A program made the translations under genes and the position numbers. The notes below the pieces were generated by a model that saw only the letters and a program-made list of their open reading frames with translations, was not told the DNA's origin and did not search any database. 64,000 nt of DNA from Isoetes taiwanensis (lineage: Eukaryota > Streptophyta > Lycopodiopsida > Isoetales > Isoetaceae), in the NCBI GenBank assembly GCA_021234155.1, contig JAJEKV010000075.1:1054001-1118000 (forward strand), given 5' to 3'. Of this stretch, positions 1 through 11,363 are shown one piece after another; the first letter of the stretch is position 1, and the number at the start of each line of letters is the position of its first letter.

Positions 1-326
1 CCTTAGTAGCCAACAAGTATTGTTGGGTCTTCTTCCAACTAATTGGCCTCGTGTTAAGAAGGTCGCCTTCAACATTTGTAGAGCTATCATTTGTTGGGTA
101 ATCTGGAAGAGAAGGAACCAGGTCATCTTTCATGGGAAGTTCTCTACTGCTCAATCTTTGCTCCAAGAAGTCAAGTCTAGGCTATATAATCAATTTCAAG
201 TCTCTAACTTACCAGGTGAGGAGAAGGATAGGATTTGGGGGGATTATTTCCACCTCATCTAATCCTTCCCTGTGTATTTTCTTCTTTACATAATATAAAT
301 TCTTGACGTCCCTCAAAAAAAAAAAC
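1..326 (+). mobile_element. 3' end of a LINE (non-LTR retrotransposon)
   Basis: The open frame at 20-262 encodes the last part of a plant LINE reverse-transcriptase protein. The signature is an aromatic/basic stretch, CWVIWKRRNQVIFHGK, which lies in the C-terminal tail after the reverse transcriptase, followed by a helical segment ending in a stop at 260-262. About 50 bases later there is an A-run at 316-325, which looks like the retrotransposed poly(A) end. The upstream part lies outside the window. The element sits beside, and antisense to, the kinase exons at 599-1430 and probably entered an intron of that gene. Related C-terminal tails occur on the minus strand near 57.6 kb and 39.2 kb. 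Confidence 0.75.
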
Positions 327-598
327 AATATCCAGCATTGATATTCAAATTTTTTACCCCTTTATTTATTTCTTACTGTTGAGATAGCTCATGCAACATG
401 ATTTGTACTCAAATGCTCAGAATGTACAGTGAAGACAAGTCAATGGAATTTTAAAATGCTCAAATTGTTATCATATGTAATATTTTTGCATGATAACGAC
501 TTATTATCCTTGTGTCTTTATCCATGCATCTTTGGAGGTGCAGGCTTGGAAGTTGAATGTAAGAATAGGTTGCTTGCATTTTAGAGTTACAGATTTAC

Positions 599-1430
599 CA
601 AGGTACTTGGTGCTCGTATAATCCCAAAACATACCAGGGACTATGACATCTGGTCTATCTCCATACAACTCCTTGAAGTATATTTGTATCTCCATACAAA
701 TATTAGCTAAGCTATGTAATTCATCTTCATAGCTGTATGCTACTTTGGCATATGGCCATTAGGGATTCATCATACGTTTTAGCATGAACCATGTCTATGT
801 GAAAGATCTTCAAAGATATGTCTTTATCTTCTCTTTTTTCACACTCCATTATCTCCCAAGAAGTCCATAGACAGCAGCTCATGAGAATCGGTTACATATA
901 AGTTCATTCATAAAAAGCAATGATGTAGTGGCCAAACATGTAGGGAGGCAAAACATGTAGCAGGTTGCGAAACATCTAAGGACTACTTCACAGAATATAG
1001 GAGCCAAACGATGCAGCTCTGTCAAGGACCCTGCAAGTTTTATGATGAATTTGTTCTCGGTTATGAAAGGAAGAAAACTGAGTTATAAGAGTTGACTATG
1101 AAGTAACCCAACTGCTCACCTGGACATAGTTAAGCTCTTGGTATCCTCTGCTTGCAAACTCATCCAGCAATGGTACAAGGTCGCTAGTAATTATATCCAC
1201 ATACTTGTCAACAAGTTGTAGCAGTCCCCTTAAAAGGAAAAAATCAAGGCCTATGCTTGCACTAATTCCAGGCCTTTGTACCTTCACAGCAACTATTTGA
1301 CCTGTTGATTTTAAGCGTGCCTTGTAGACTTGGCCAAGGCTTGCAGCTGCTATTGGTGATGGTGTGATTGCAGAAAAGATAGCTTCCATAGGCATGCTTA
1401 GTTCACGTTCAATACATGTAAATGCATCAA
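599..1430 (-). CDS. Partial ABC1/ADCK (UbiB-like) atypical kinase, two exons
   Basis: Two minus-strand exons match consecutive segments of the plant ABC1K family, atypical kinases of plastids and mitochondria linked to prenylquinone metabolism. The first exon (about 1425 down to 1120) carries the family signature PIAAASLGQVYKA, then VAVKVQRPG with the ATP-binding lysine, and ends ELNYVQ at a CAG/GTGAGC donor (intron starts 1119). The second exon (about 715 down to 599) carries FKELYGDRPDVIVPGMFWDY and ends at a TTG/GTAAAT donor (intron starts 598). The later motifs with the catalytic aspartates are not between 598 and 1, so the gene must continue left of the window, or is broken by the LINE at 1-326. 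Exon starts are uncertain. The left exon seems to lack the usual glycine-asparagine stretch after NYVQ, so a pseudogene is possible. Confidence 0.75.
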
Positions 1431-1502
1431 CATTCAATACATGTAAATGCTTAGTTCACGTTCAATACATGTAAATGCATCACGTTCAATACATGTAAAT
1501 GC
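1408..1502. repeat. Four copies of an 18-bp motif at the kinase exon edge
   Basis: The motif TTCAATACATGTAAATGC occurs at 1408-1425, 1433-1450, 1461-1478 and 1485-1502. The first copy is coding (minus strand, near residues TCIEREL); the others run into the presumed upstream intron. The spacers are also partly repeated, including TTAGTTCACG. It looks like stepwise slippage duplication of the 5' edge of the exon, which makes the true splice acceptor unclear. Confidence 0.85.
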
Positions 1503-1953
1503 ATAAAGCAAGCAAGAAATAACAAGGTACATTTAAGCATTTAATAGGTTACTTCTACTTTGATACAGAAATAAGATCTGTTACCATTGTTCACAATAAT
1601 TTTGATTATAATAGAATGGTAATATATGTCATTACATCCACTGGAAAAGCTGATCATTGTACCACGAATTTAGGCAAGCCCAAGCAATTATAAACAAGGT
1701 TAACAAGAAAAAAATGCAATATTTATGCATGATGACCACTTACTCATCCCTGTTTTCACACAGCAGTTTCCATGACCCTGATACACCCAGATACAATCAC
1801 TTGAAGCATTCCCCAGGCTTTTACATGTTATGAGTGCATTTGGGTAAGAAATAACATGTCAAATGTAGGAAGCATACATAAAAAACTCTTGTTAGAAACC
1901 CATATTAAATCGAATCATGCTTTCAATTTATTAAATAAGAAAGACATAAGAGT

Positions 1954-3190
1954 TTATCCGTCACAAATCGATATTACATTTGGAGAAATACATTCTCTTG
2001 ATTTTATCATTTCCTCCCTACGCTTTCCTATCAGAATTCCGTTAAGAATGAATCTAAAATGATCCAACTCATCCTCAACTTCCAAGAGACTTCTAATATC
2101 AAAAAGTGACCATTCGCTTTCCACTGAAAAGACCTTGTATAGTTGTGCATCCTTCTGCAAATGAATCTGCACCAACTCTGAATGTGTCCCATCATTTTCA
2201 TCTTGTTCTTGCGGTATCCACTTCCAAGTACTTCCCTCAAGGACATATCTCCATCTTCGGAACTTAAATGTCATGTACAATGTTTGCCTCCTAAGGCAAT
2301 ACCTGAATCTCACAGTCTTACAATCAAGTCTGCACTCAATTACTTCTGCGCCCCTGTCATGTACTTTGGCCTGCCACCTACGAGGAACAACACTTTCAAT
2401 GTAATCCTCTGGACTGTCAAGAATTATGAACATTTTTGAAGTTTTCTTGACTGTTTTGACCATTCTAAAGATAGAAGTAAACATGCCAATGGACAAATTT
2501 AACTTCACATGAGCACAAATTCCACCTCTCTCCTTTAAAGAGCTTTGCACTTCTATCCAAAGCTTTCTTTGAAGTAGCAAAATATCAGAAGCATCTCTTG
2601 GAGCAAAATCAAGCTTTGCAAAACTGGGCAAAGTAATTTCAGTGATTTTCTTGAGCTTTGGAAAGTATATATGCTTGTAAAACCATATCCAATTCTCTCG
2701 TAGATGAATTGGTGTCTCTCCCTCAAATAATAGGGAACCAATCTCATAATGGAAGGCTTGGAAGATACTTGTAATGCAATCTGGAGATACTGTATCTTCC
2801 TGATCAGATAAGCATAACCCTGGAAATTAAGGAAAAGATTATCAACAAGTACAAGTATAGAAGAGATGGTACATCATAATAGAGCAAAGAAATGGACTTA
2901 CAATTAGCTTGCAATTCAGGGAACGTTCTTCTCTTAGAAATGGCTTCTTTTGCCATGTCAGTAGGACTATAGAGATGTAGCACCTTTATTTCGACTCCTC
3001 CTCTTCTTTGTTGAAGATCTAGCACCTTTCCCTTCCAATGACAAGTAATATCATTTTGACGAGCCCTCTTCACACGATGAGGACCTTTAGTCGAAGGTTG
3101 CATTGTAATGAACGAGCCTATAGAAATTACAAAACCATCAGCTCCTTCCCTTTCAAGTGTGATAGAAGATAATCTTCCATTGAAAGCCAT
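1954..3190 (-). CDS. Two-exon gene of unknown function, about 384 residues
   Basis: I do not recognise the product. Exon 1 runs from the ATG at 3190 down to 2902 and ends at an AATT/GTAAGT donor. Exon 2 runs from 2819, after a TTTCCAG acceptor, down to the stop at 1954. The join is in frame (289 + 866 = 1155 bases, 385 codons). A TTTTGCAG acceptor lies directly before the ATG, so a 5' exon, probably untranslated, sits further right. The protein has no obvious signal peptide or membrane segment. It begins with a short beta-rich stretch, has a basic patch near HRVKRARQND, and is rich in W, R and K later on (for example FKFRRWRYVLEGSTWKW). A decayed relative with the same exon structure lies at 59436-59873, including an acceptor directly before its ATG. 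The family is therefore duplicated; it may be host or transposon-carried. Confidence 0.6.
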
Positions 3191-4158
3191 CTGCAAAAGT
3201 TACAAGAGGTGAGTTCCAACCAAAATTTTAGAAGAAACAAGACTCATCGGTAAGTGAATATAAGCTATACCTATGCGCTTGAATGGGGATTGCTATATTT
3301 CGTGCAATTGCCCAGCGTCCAGCAATTCGGAAGGATAGGTTCTATGCATCTCTCTTTTCGAATTTCTCGTGGGAATCTTTCGACGGGGGAAAATTCGAGC
3401 ATTAAAATTAGTTTTGTTTTATTATGGCGAGTTGGTTATTGATTCAATGCAAAAGTCCAAAAAAAAGGGGGCAGCCTAGAGAACTCGGGCAAACCCTTAA
3501 CCAATAGTACTATGCCATGTGGAAAAGATTGAAGAAAATGCCAACTGTACCTGTCAAGGCCTTCAATCTTATTGGTTGCGTATTTTCTTGTCATCAAACC
3601 TATATAGACCTTTTAATACCCCATAAGTTTTCTAATGCAAGAGCTCATTTGGACTTTTCTATCAACAGTTATGCTAGAAAATGTGATCCAGTGAGTTAGT
3701 TATAACTGTTTTGCTGACTGGATTACCAATACTGTTTTCTGATTGGTAGTTCATATAGCTTAGTCAGCAGTTCTTAGAAGGCCCTTTTATGATCTCAAAA
3801 AATCCCTAATGATTATTGCTGCCTTGGGGTAAGGAAAGTTTCTTAGTATACATTCCATAACAAGCATTGGCAGATAAGGATGGCAAATGTGCAAACATCA
3901 ACAATGGATATGAAGTTGTATAATTGAATGCTTACCCAAGATGTGGTTTACATATGAGTCTGTATCCAGGATCATAAGTCCATGCATAATGCCCGCATAT
4001 TGTTTGTTATTATATGTAGCACAATAACAGGACGTTCTAGAGGGATTTGATATGGATATAAAAATTACAATTCATGTAACCATAGACCATATATTCCTAG
4101 AACAATTGAATGGGTTATAAAAAAAAAACATAGATTTAAGATAAAAAAAATAATCACA
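3191..4158. other. Intergenic; upstream region of the unknown gene
   Basis: Apart from the intron acceptor directly upstream of the ATG at 3190 and likely 5' untranslated sequence near 3230-3450, I see no coding pattern. A string near 4013 (ATATGTAGCACAATAACAGG) resembles the left end of the 2.7-kb repeats at 24140 and 39825, so a small fragment of that family may be present. Confidence 0.4.
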
Positions 4159-4240
4159 TTAGCTCACTGAGTATATTGGTTAGTCTTATTAGGACATTGA
4201 ATTATTTTGGTAGTGGTTCGAGCCCCCGTATTTCATATTC
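4159..4240 (+). repeat. Possible tRNA-derived SINE head
   Basis: The segment TAGCTCACTGAGTATATTGG at 4160-4179 resembles a tRNA A box stretched by a few bases, and GGTTCGAGCCC at 4215-4225 is a good B box. The spacing of about 35-50 bases fits an internal RNA polymerase III promoter. No cloverleaf can be folded convincingly, so this is not called as a tRNA gene. It sits just outside the Helitron 3' end at 4348. Confidence 0.35.
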
Positions 4241-4351
4241 TAAAACCTTAGGCAAAGCCGTATAGAGGTTCGATATTCCCTCAAAACCTTAGGCGAACTC
4301 GTATTTCATATTTCAAAATCATAGGCGCCTTCAATCATAAATGACCACTAG

Positions 4352-4390
4352 AAACGTGTGCCCGGCGATGCCGGGCATTAGTCGTGGACG
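4352..4390 (-). terminator. Helitron 3' terminal hairpin
   Basis: A GC-rich hairpin (4359-4377) next to the CTAG terminus is the standard transposition terminator of Helitrons. A copy with one stem mismatch occurs in the opposite orientation at 16393-16411, with about 35 flanking bases conserved, so the two ends belong to one family. Confidence 0.85.
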
Positions 4391-5286
4391 TGTGTTGGCA
4401 TTTATGTGCGTTAGTCATTGTCGTGTCGCGAAGGTGCGCAATGCACTTAAGGCAATATATGTTTAGGTGCAATAGACACATATTGAAAGGAAACAAACTT
4501 TACCTTTAAAGTGTAAACATAATATGAAGTTCATAAACAAAAATAAATACAAATACAAAATATTTTTGGCGCAAATAGAGGTTATGTCCCTCGGCTCAAT
4601 GGATCCACATCATGAAGAACCTGTCCCAAACAACTCTAGGAACGTCTGTTGGCTCAATGTGAAGCTCATTTGCGAAGCTGATAGGTATAGAAACTCCTCC
4701 CGTCGTACCTATGGTGGCGAACATGAATGTGTAAACATGCTCTGATACCATGTCCCACACGCGTGACTCAGGTCTACCAACAACAATGTTATACTTGGTT
4801 AGAAACTCGGGAAGCTCATAGTCACCAACTGCATCATGTGGGATCGATGCCCAGGCCTTGAACCGTCTCCCATCGCAAACGCCAATGTGTGTGATGCCTC
4901 CTGACCTGAAGCAAGTTCCCTTGCATGTGTACTTCGAGGGGAACTTTTTTTACTCTAACACAGCAACGCGCCAACGGGTGTTATCAACAACCGCATAACT
5001 CCCTACAATAATAAGATATCATTCCAAAGTAAGATAAAAGAAAATTGTTATTGTTAGAACTAACAAATCTTACACTCACCATCCCTACGATGCACGTGAA
5101 CTATCGCCCTTGGCTTAGGATTTCCAAGTTCCCGAGGTACGAAGGGTGTGTAGGGCTTCATCATCTGCACAAATTCTGAAGGTCAATAAGTGCCAAAGAA
5201 ACATGAGAGTCTTTGAGAAGAAACACATATATACATGCACTATATGGTTGTCAAAGCTTTAGTCGAAGACATGACACTTACCTCCA

Positions 5287-6940
5287 TCACAAAGCATCTG
5301 TATAAACGACATTCCTTGTAAACCTTGAAATTGTATTGGCATCTTCTTGAGGCATGGATGGTGGGTCCTTGATAGCGACCCGAATTCCTTGTCGGTTTTG
5401 TACCCTTGAGAATGCCACATATAATTGTCCATGCGTAAAGACAGGCTTTGGAAGATATAACCCCTGGCCCTGAGACTTGTTTATCGTCATGGCAAAGGCC
5501 GGCCGCAAAGGGAATTGAACCCTTTCAAACTGAAAAGGCAACCCTGAATCATTAGGCACAATTGGAATGCGAGATAGAAGAACCGTGTTACCAACATGGG
5601 TTCCAGTTACTATCTCGGCCTCAATGACACGTCTTCCTAGCTTTCGTATAATCAATCGTGTTCCATTGCACAAGCCCTTCTTGAATGACGTAGACCTCAA
5701 CAACATGACAATCATTCCCACCTTCAGATTTAGCTCGTGGGGCGGTACACCACTTGCTCGTTAGGAAGGTGAACTGCCAATCGCACAACATGAGGATTTT
5801 GTTCTTGCAGTCCAAACTTGAACAACCGCCATGCGCCCTCAGAGGCAGAATAGTATTTGGCATTGACATATTGCTGGACTTCGTCATGGTCATCACTTAT
5901 AGCGCTCGTCGTGGTGACACTCTCTCCAGAACCCTGTCCTAAGTTCACTGATATCATGTCTGGGCCTTTGTAAATATACTTGTATAGATATTTGACTCCT
6001 TTAATATGAGCACATATCTCAACATTGATATGGCATCTAAAATAGCACGACAACCATGGATTGTAAGGTACAACCCATCTATTGTCCATGTTCATGCCAT
6101 TTCGATAGACGCCCCATCATTTCTACGCCTATACAAAGTGGGTACCGTTGTTAATCATGGTCTCGCTCCGAGAATTGCTTTGGGTACCCCTTACCGCAAA
6201 CTCCATCAACCATATATGGGGCATTGGGATATGTAGGGCCACAGGGCCCATGCATCATCTGACGTGTCACCACATCATACAGCTCAGGATTGGACTCCTT
6301 ATCTGGAATCTCTGCAGAAATCAATTTATCTATATCCTCGACTGTCACTGGCTTGTCCTCCTGAAACAATATGTTAAGGAGATGCACATGAGGAAGCCCC
6401 TCTTACAAACTCAATGACATGAATCCTAGCAGAAATGCGGCCAAATATGCCATGGTGCGACACGATCTCTAACAACTCCTTCAACTTTAAGTGGAAGACA
6501 CGGGCTACTAAATCAGGTCTGTCGGAAGGATCTTGGCCATTTATGAGCTCCCTGGTAATTTCTGGCCACTTTGGGTTGGCAGTCATAGTGATGAACAAAC
6601 CCGGTCGGCCTAGCTCACGAACAATTGCCATCGCATCTTGGTAAAGTTGAGTCATGTAACGTGTGCTCCCAAGAAATGTTGCTGGTAGAATGACACGTCG
6701 CCCAATGGAATTTCCATCGTGCCCAGTGGAATCCACAATACCACTATACAGCTCACTACGTAGTTGAGCCTGATTTAGTTGTACCCACCCCAACCTTGTC
6801 TGCCACATCTTAGCAAACATGTCACAGATGTACTCATGGAACAATCTCCCTGCGATATGCAATGGTCCATCCATGCCACTGCATACCTGTAGATGATATT
6901 TATAGAACTGCAAGATAGTTACGCCCTTTGGTTTGTTCAC
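5287..6940 (-). pseudogene. Helitron Rep catalytic region fused to a helicase C-terminal remnant
   Basis: Read on the minus strand, 6940-6374 holds the start of the Rep nuclease domain (LPATFLGSTRYM, GLFITMTANPKW). The two-histidine motif LPHVHL is encoded near 6381-6395, but in a different frame from the sequence before it, so a frameshift lies close to 6400. The tyrosine motif YLYKYIYKG lies at about 5961-5995. From about 5760 the protein jumps straight to the end of a PIF1-type helicase (VGMIVMLLRS, FAMTINKSQGQ, HGQLYVAFSRV, ending near 5290). The helicase Walker A and B regions are absent, so about 400-600 residues are missing compared with a full Helitron protein. It cannot encode an active transposase. 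Confidence 0.9.
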
Positions 6941-6952
6941 ATTTGGATCCCC

Positions 6953-8215
6953 TCAGATGCCAACCATCAGTTCCATAGGGAAAGAGGAGTGCAAAGTGTA
7001 TAGAGCATCGTATGATGAATGTAGCGAGTCAATATGCCTGATTCCTCCTTCTTTAGAATGTACTACAATGTCTCTGAGGTTGTCTTCTGGGCCAGAGTCA
7101 ATTGGCATTAATATTGCTATCTCATTTGCAGTCGGGGAACTATATTGTCGCCTACGTGGATCCCGTAGGTTTGCACTTGGTATCCGAAGACGCATGTCAA
7201 TAGCTGGATTTGCTCGCATGACCTCAGCAGCTGAGAGAAATATACGAACGAAAGGGTTTATATCTGCCGTCATGTGTTGAAGGCATGCCATTGTATCACG
7301 CCGTGTACCTCCACTGAATGATGTACGACGATCCAGCTGCATTTCATCCCCATCCATGATATATATTTGTGCAAAACACGGGCTATCGTCCTGGCTATCA
7401 GGCAGCAACGTTCCCATCATGTGACACATCCGGCCATTGACTCTGAAAGTGTATGCACCTCCAATAGAGTTTGCCAAGGAGGCATCGAGTTTGACAGCCA
7501 ATGAAGCAAATGCAAGGGCGTTGTTATATTTTCTAATACCCGACCGGAAGTCCTTTCCAATCTCATCCGTCCGTGTATAAAGATCCATGAGAGTTGGTGG
7601 GGGGGCTGGAAAGGGTGGCAATGAAACCTTCCCATTAGAGCAACAAAATGTGTCAAGTTCATCCTTCCACAACAAAGCCCCACAGTCCTTGCATTTTTTG
7701 CTCATCCTCCCCGCATCACAATACTGTGGAGTTGCGTCACTCCAAGCTATTTTCCAAAATCCAACCCTTCTCCTTATTATTACCTCGGTTGGTGGCGGGT
7801 CCCCATCATTATCTTGTGCTGCCTCTAAACGCCTTAAGTTCATCCTCCTCATGCTAACGCGTGCACCGATGCTACTTGGCTCTTCATGCGGCACACTTGC
7901 AGAAGAATTTAGATGCAATACTGCTTCCACTGCATCACCCTCCACAACAATACTGTCACTCTGCATCGAGGCAATGGTGGCATGCTGTACGTCCCTAAGT
8001 TCAGAGCATTCACCCGATGCTGCTCCAATATTATCTCCATTAATTGCATCCCCACACTCATCTGTCAAACACGAAGCTATTGGTGTGCTCCTGGGCGTTA
8101 AGATGACGTTCGCAAATTCTCTAGCTAATGCTCTAGCCTTGGCCATACGTCTTCGATTCTTACGCCGTATCTTCTCCTCCATAGTCTCTCCTTGCTCAGG
8201 TGTTTGATAGGTCAA
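6953..8215 (-). pseudogene. Helitron Rep N-terminal domain (Helitron_like_N type)
   Basis: A 420-residue open stretch. It has a CKDCGA...FCC zinc-binding cluster around the middle and the typical Helitron string FRVNGRMCHMMGTLLPDS followed by FAQIYIMDGDE. It ends HSSYDALYTLH, where the frame shifts before the conserved continuation in 6940-6374. The first 140 residues are low-complexity and polar. It begins a few bases after the stop of the upstream frame (8240-8638), with which it probably once formed one protein. A 206-codon open frame on the opposite strand (7587-8207) is its shadow. Confidence 0.85.
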
Positions 8216-8239
8216 ATTTTGTCGTATAACATCTGGGGT

Positions 8240-8638
8240 TTATCCAAGGTTCATTGAAGTGCCCCACATAGTTACGTCACGTGGTAAACCCCCAGCACGT
8301 TCATCATCTCCAATCTCACTTGGCAACAAACTAATGGCACCCGTACTTGTCGATGCATCAATTGATAAACACTCATTCAATTCATGTTGCAAGCTTCTGA
8401 CAATACTTTCATAGGTAGTTCCATCTCCCTTGCACGCACGATCATTCACAACATCATCTTCTCCCTTTCCACGCGCTTGTGCCCTCCATGTTAACTTACG
8501 TTTGCGAGCCAGGCGCCTCTTTCTAGCTGGCTTTGATTCTTGTTCTGGTGTGACATTCATATCCTTGCCAATCGTTCTAGGACTCATGCCTTTTGATGTC
8601 ACCATAACCTGATTATGAACATAAGCATATGGATCCAA
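8240..8638 (-). pseudogene. N-terminal extension of the Helitron protein
   Basis: A 132-codon open stretch directly upstream of the Rep N-terminal domain and ending a few bases before it. It is highly basic (repeated RKRRLARKRK-type residues, a likely nuclear localisation signal) and has no domain I recognise. The frame has no ATG at its left edge; the first in-frame ATG is internal. Its position suggests the amino end of the Helitron protein, now cut off by a stop codon. Confidence 0.5.
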
Positions 8639-8789
8639 TGGGGAGTTTATTAAAAGGCTTACAACAACATCCTAAGTGTGCTCAACATGTGCTCAACTCG
8701 CCAGAACCCTGACGGAAGGCGCGGAAGGGAGGGCAGAATCCGAGGTGCAGAAGCCATATCCGGCGGATAGCGTTTGTGTAGCAGGCTGA

Positions 8790-8936
8790 TAATGGGGCTG
8801 GATGACCCACCATTTACAGGCAGCAGCCAGTTTTTAGCAGTCATCAGCATATGCTAGGTATATGCCAGCATATACTTGAATATGCCCACATACCCACATA
8901 AACGAGGGTTTGCCCCCCTAGGGGCAACCCAAAAAT
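8790..8936. repeat. 145-bp dispersed repeat, copy A
   Basis: From TAATGGGGCTGGATGACC to CCCAAAAAT this segment is nearly identical to 11364-11509 in the same orientation. It contains imperfect repeats of ATATGC and ends in a GC-rich palindrome (GCCCCCCTAGGGGC). Flanking sequences differ, so it behaves like a small inserted unit. I see no clear inverted termini or target duplication. It lies where the Helitron 5' end is expected. Confidence 0.7.
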
Positions 8937-11363
8937 TGCGGCTTGAAAGCATATGGAAAGTCTAGATTGCCAATTGTTTTTTATGGTGCTGAATGTCTAA
9001 TGAAGAAAAAAGAGTCTCCACTAAAAATTAAAGATCACTTAGCATCATGTGAAATTACTCTCACTGTGAAGTGTGAAAGCTCATTGTTGCAACAAAATAT
9101 AAAATCTCAACAATTATATTGAAGCCGAGCAAACTAAAATATTGTACTTGAAAACTCAAAAGTAGCACATGCAGTTGACTCCGTTGACCTTTTGAAGCCA
9201 CACTAATATCCCATCAGCAAATTTGAGAATCGTCTGATCCACTTAAGAGGTGGCCCTTTTTGAAAGGGCTCAAAGAAAGACCATAACCCTCATTCTTATG
9301 GCGACTGTTGTGAAACTAATAGTGCATAAATGCTAAAATGTATCAGTATCTTTAACATGCTACAATGTTCTTTCAAATTTATTGAATCTCTTCATATATC
9401 TGAGCATGGCAAACATGGTTATTTCCTCACCGTCTTACCTTTTGTCAAACTCATTGAACTTGCATGCGTCCAAGATCTTGGCAGAATATAATCCCTTGAT
9501 TGAGAGACAAAGATGAGCAAAAAAACATCAATTTTAAAAAGTACAATAATCTTGCGTTTATTTTTCATCACAATCTCCAGTACATTCATGAAATGGGCAT
9601 GTAAATGCCTTGTCTCCAGTGGAAAAACCATTTAAAAAATACTAACAATGGCATTTAAAACAAATAGCTCATGAGACATCATGATATGCACACGCTTAAA
9701 ATTTATAGGACTTTGCATTGCAGGTTTCGATCAGCTAAACCTTAAAAGGTGTGCGAGTAATCTGTCTCCATAGCCTCTAGGAAAAATAGATGGATCTCTG
9801 TCCTTTCTAAAGTAGCATGTGCATCGCCAAACACAACTTTTGCTTTAGTTATATCCTTCCTCAAAATCAAGCTTGCAATTCAAAGTTCTCGCAAATTCTA
9901 TTAAAGATATGTACTTACCTCCCAAACTTTATCGAAAAAATGGAATGTTTGCACATTCATTTGTAAAAAAAACCCATTTAACAATAGCAACGTTTGAAAC
10001 TACTCCAACCCCATTATTGCTATTGCGATCATCTACGCATTTTGCCGAAGCTTGCAACCATTTCAATGACAGTTAATTGAAGTGAGTGGTGCGGTGCAAT
10101 TTTTAAAAAGAAGCAACCACAAATCAAAACAAAGAACAAGGCAAACTATGGCCCTAAGCACAAACTAGCCCATCTGCCTTCCAAAGCTAACTAGCATCTA
10201 TCTCTGAATGCGACTAGCATCTATCTCTGAATGCTAGCTTCCCATCAAATATAACCTAACACAAGCTACAATCGTTTCTCACACCTGTGGTTAACAAATG
10301 AATGCAACTTGGCGAAAAAGTCCGTAGGTCAAATTGGAAAGATGTTTTGTCCACTCCGGCGGTTGCAACCACAAAATCATTGAAAGGATTTAAGGCCAAG
10401 CAATTAATCTGCAGTCAATGACCAAAGAAATGAGATTAACAAGCCAGAAAACATGCCTGGATAATTAAAGGATACCGGTAACATGACATCATACCTCGAT
10501 ATGTGTGCAATGACATGCAAAAGCTTTTCACAATCTTGCATGTCCTCAAGTTTCGGATGACTAGATTGCCATCATTTCCAACTGATCCAAAAGGCCAAAT
10601 GAGCCATCATCTCCAACCGATCCAAAAGGCCAAATGATTCTCCCGCCCTTTAAATGTACTAGCTAACTTGCATTTATTTATAATTTTGAGTACGAGAATA
10701 GAATGGGCGGAAAAATCCAATCACAGATTAAGCAGACCAACATAGGTCGTTGAGGAGGGAAGAACAAATGACACGAAGCGGCCAGATTTATGTCGCAAAA
10801 GGGGATATCCACAAAATTAGTAACAGGATAACTAGTAGAAAGGAGCCCAACATGGAACACCGATTGTTACCCCCAGCCTATACATTATCTATATTCCACC
10901 AAACCAACAAAACCTTAATCAGAATGCCCGAGAGCTGCATAAGAGCCCCATAAGATGCATATCCTTTGATAGTAGTACCATAAGAAACGATGCAGTGATA
11001 AGAACTGACTTCTCTGGAGAAGACAGAAATTCCCAGGAACCCCAAACCAGCCTATCCACAGGAGCAAGAAGAATGATCGATTCCAAGCCTGGGCAACACG
11101 ATGGATCCATAGCCACGATGCTCCACAGTCACACATCATGCATAATAAAGAAATTTAGGCATCTAGAGCTTCGTCTTTTCAATAAACAGGGGGTACACTT
11201 AGATCAAACTGAGCAGAGCTTAGCCATCGCCCGGAATACAGTGCATCCTTCTAACTGTGCTCTCTAGTCTGCGATATTAACTGGAAAAGGAAAAGAGAAG
11301 TGTTAGATTATGCAAAGAATCCAAGAGTGAGCTCCAAATCTACCTCCGCTGCTTCCTCCATCG
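8937..11363. other. Intergenic, no gene recognised
   Basis: AT-rich sequence with only short open frames. Two short tandem duplications are visible, at about 10187-10230 (TAGCATCTATCTCTGAATGC twice) and about 10570-10635 (GATCCAAAAGGCCAAATGA twice). No domain or splice pattern can be supported. Confidence 0.5.

Larger units (their letters stand above)
4348..8640 (-). mobile_element. Decayed Helitron, 3' end defined
   Basis: A rolling-circle transposon on the minus strand. The 3' end is exact: CTAG at 4348-4351 (minus strand), followed outside by T, as Helitrons require. It is preceded 7 bases inside by a hairpin at 4359-4377 with an 8-bp stem (TGCCCGGC/GCCGGGCA) and a 3-base loop. Inside are remnants of the Rep-helicase protein, at 5287-6940 and 6953-8215, with an N-terminal extension at 8240-8638. 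The 5' TC end was not located; it lies beyond 8640 and probably before 8940 or so. Several frameshifts and a large helicase deletion make it non-functional. Confidence 0.88.

Noticed and set aside
4159-4240. Functional tRNA gene
   Set aside because: The boxes are present in part, but no cloverleaf with an acceptor stem or anticodon arm can be formed.
7587-8207. 206-codon plus-strand open frame
   Set aside because: Antisense shadow of the Helitron Rep N-terminal frame, which has clear family motifs.
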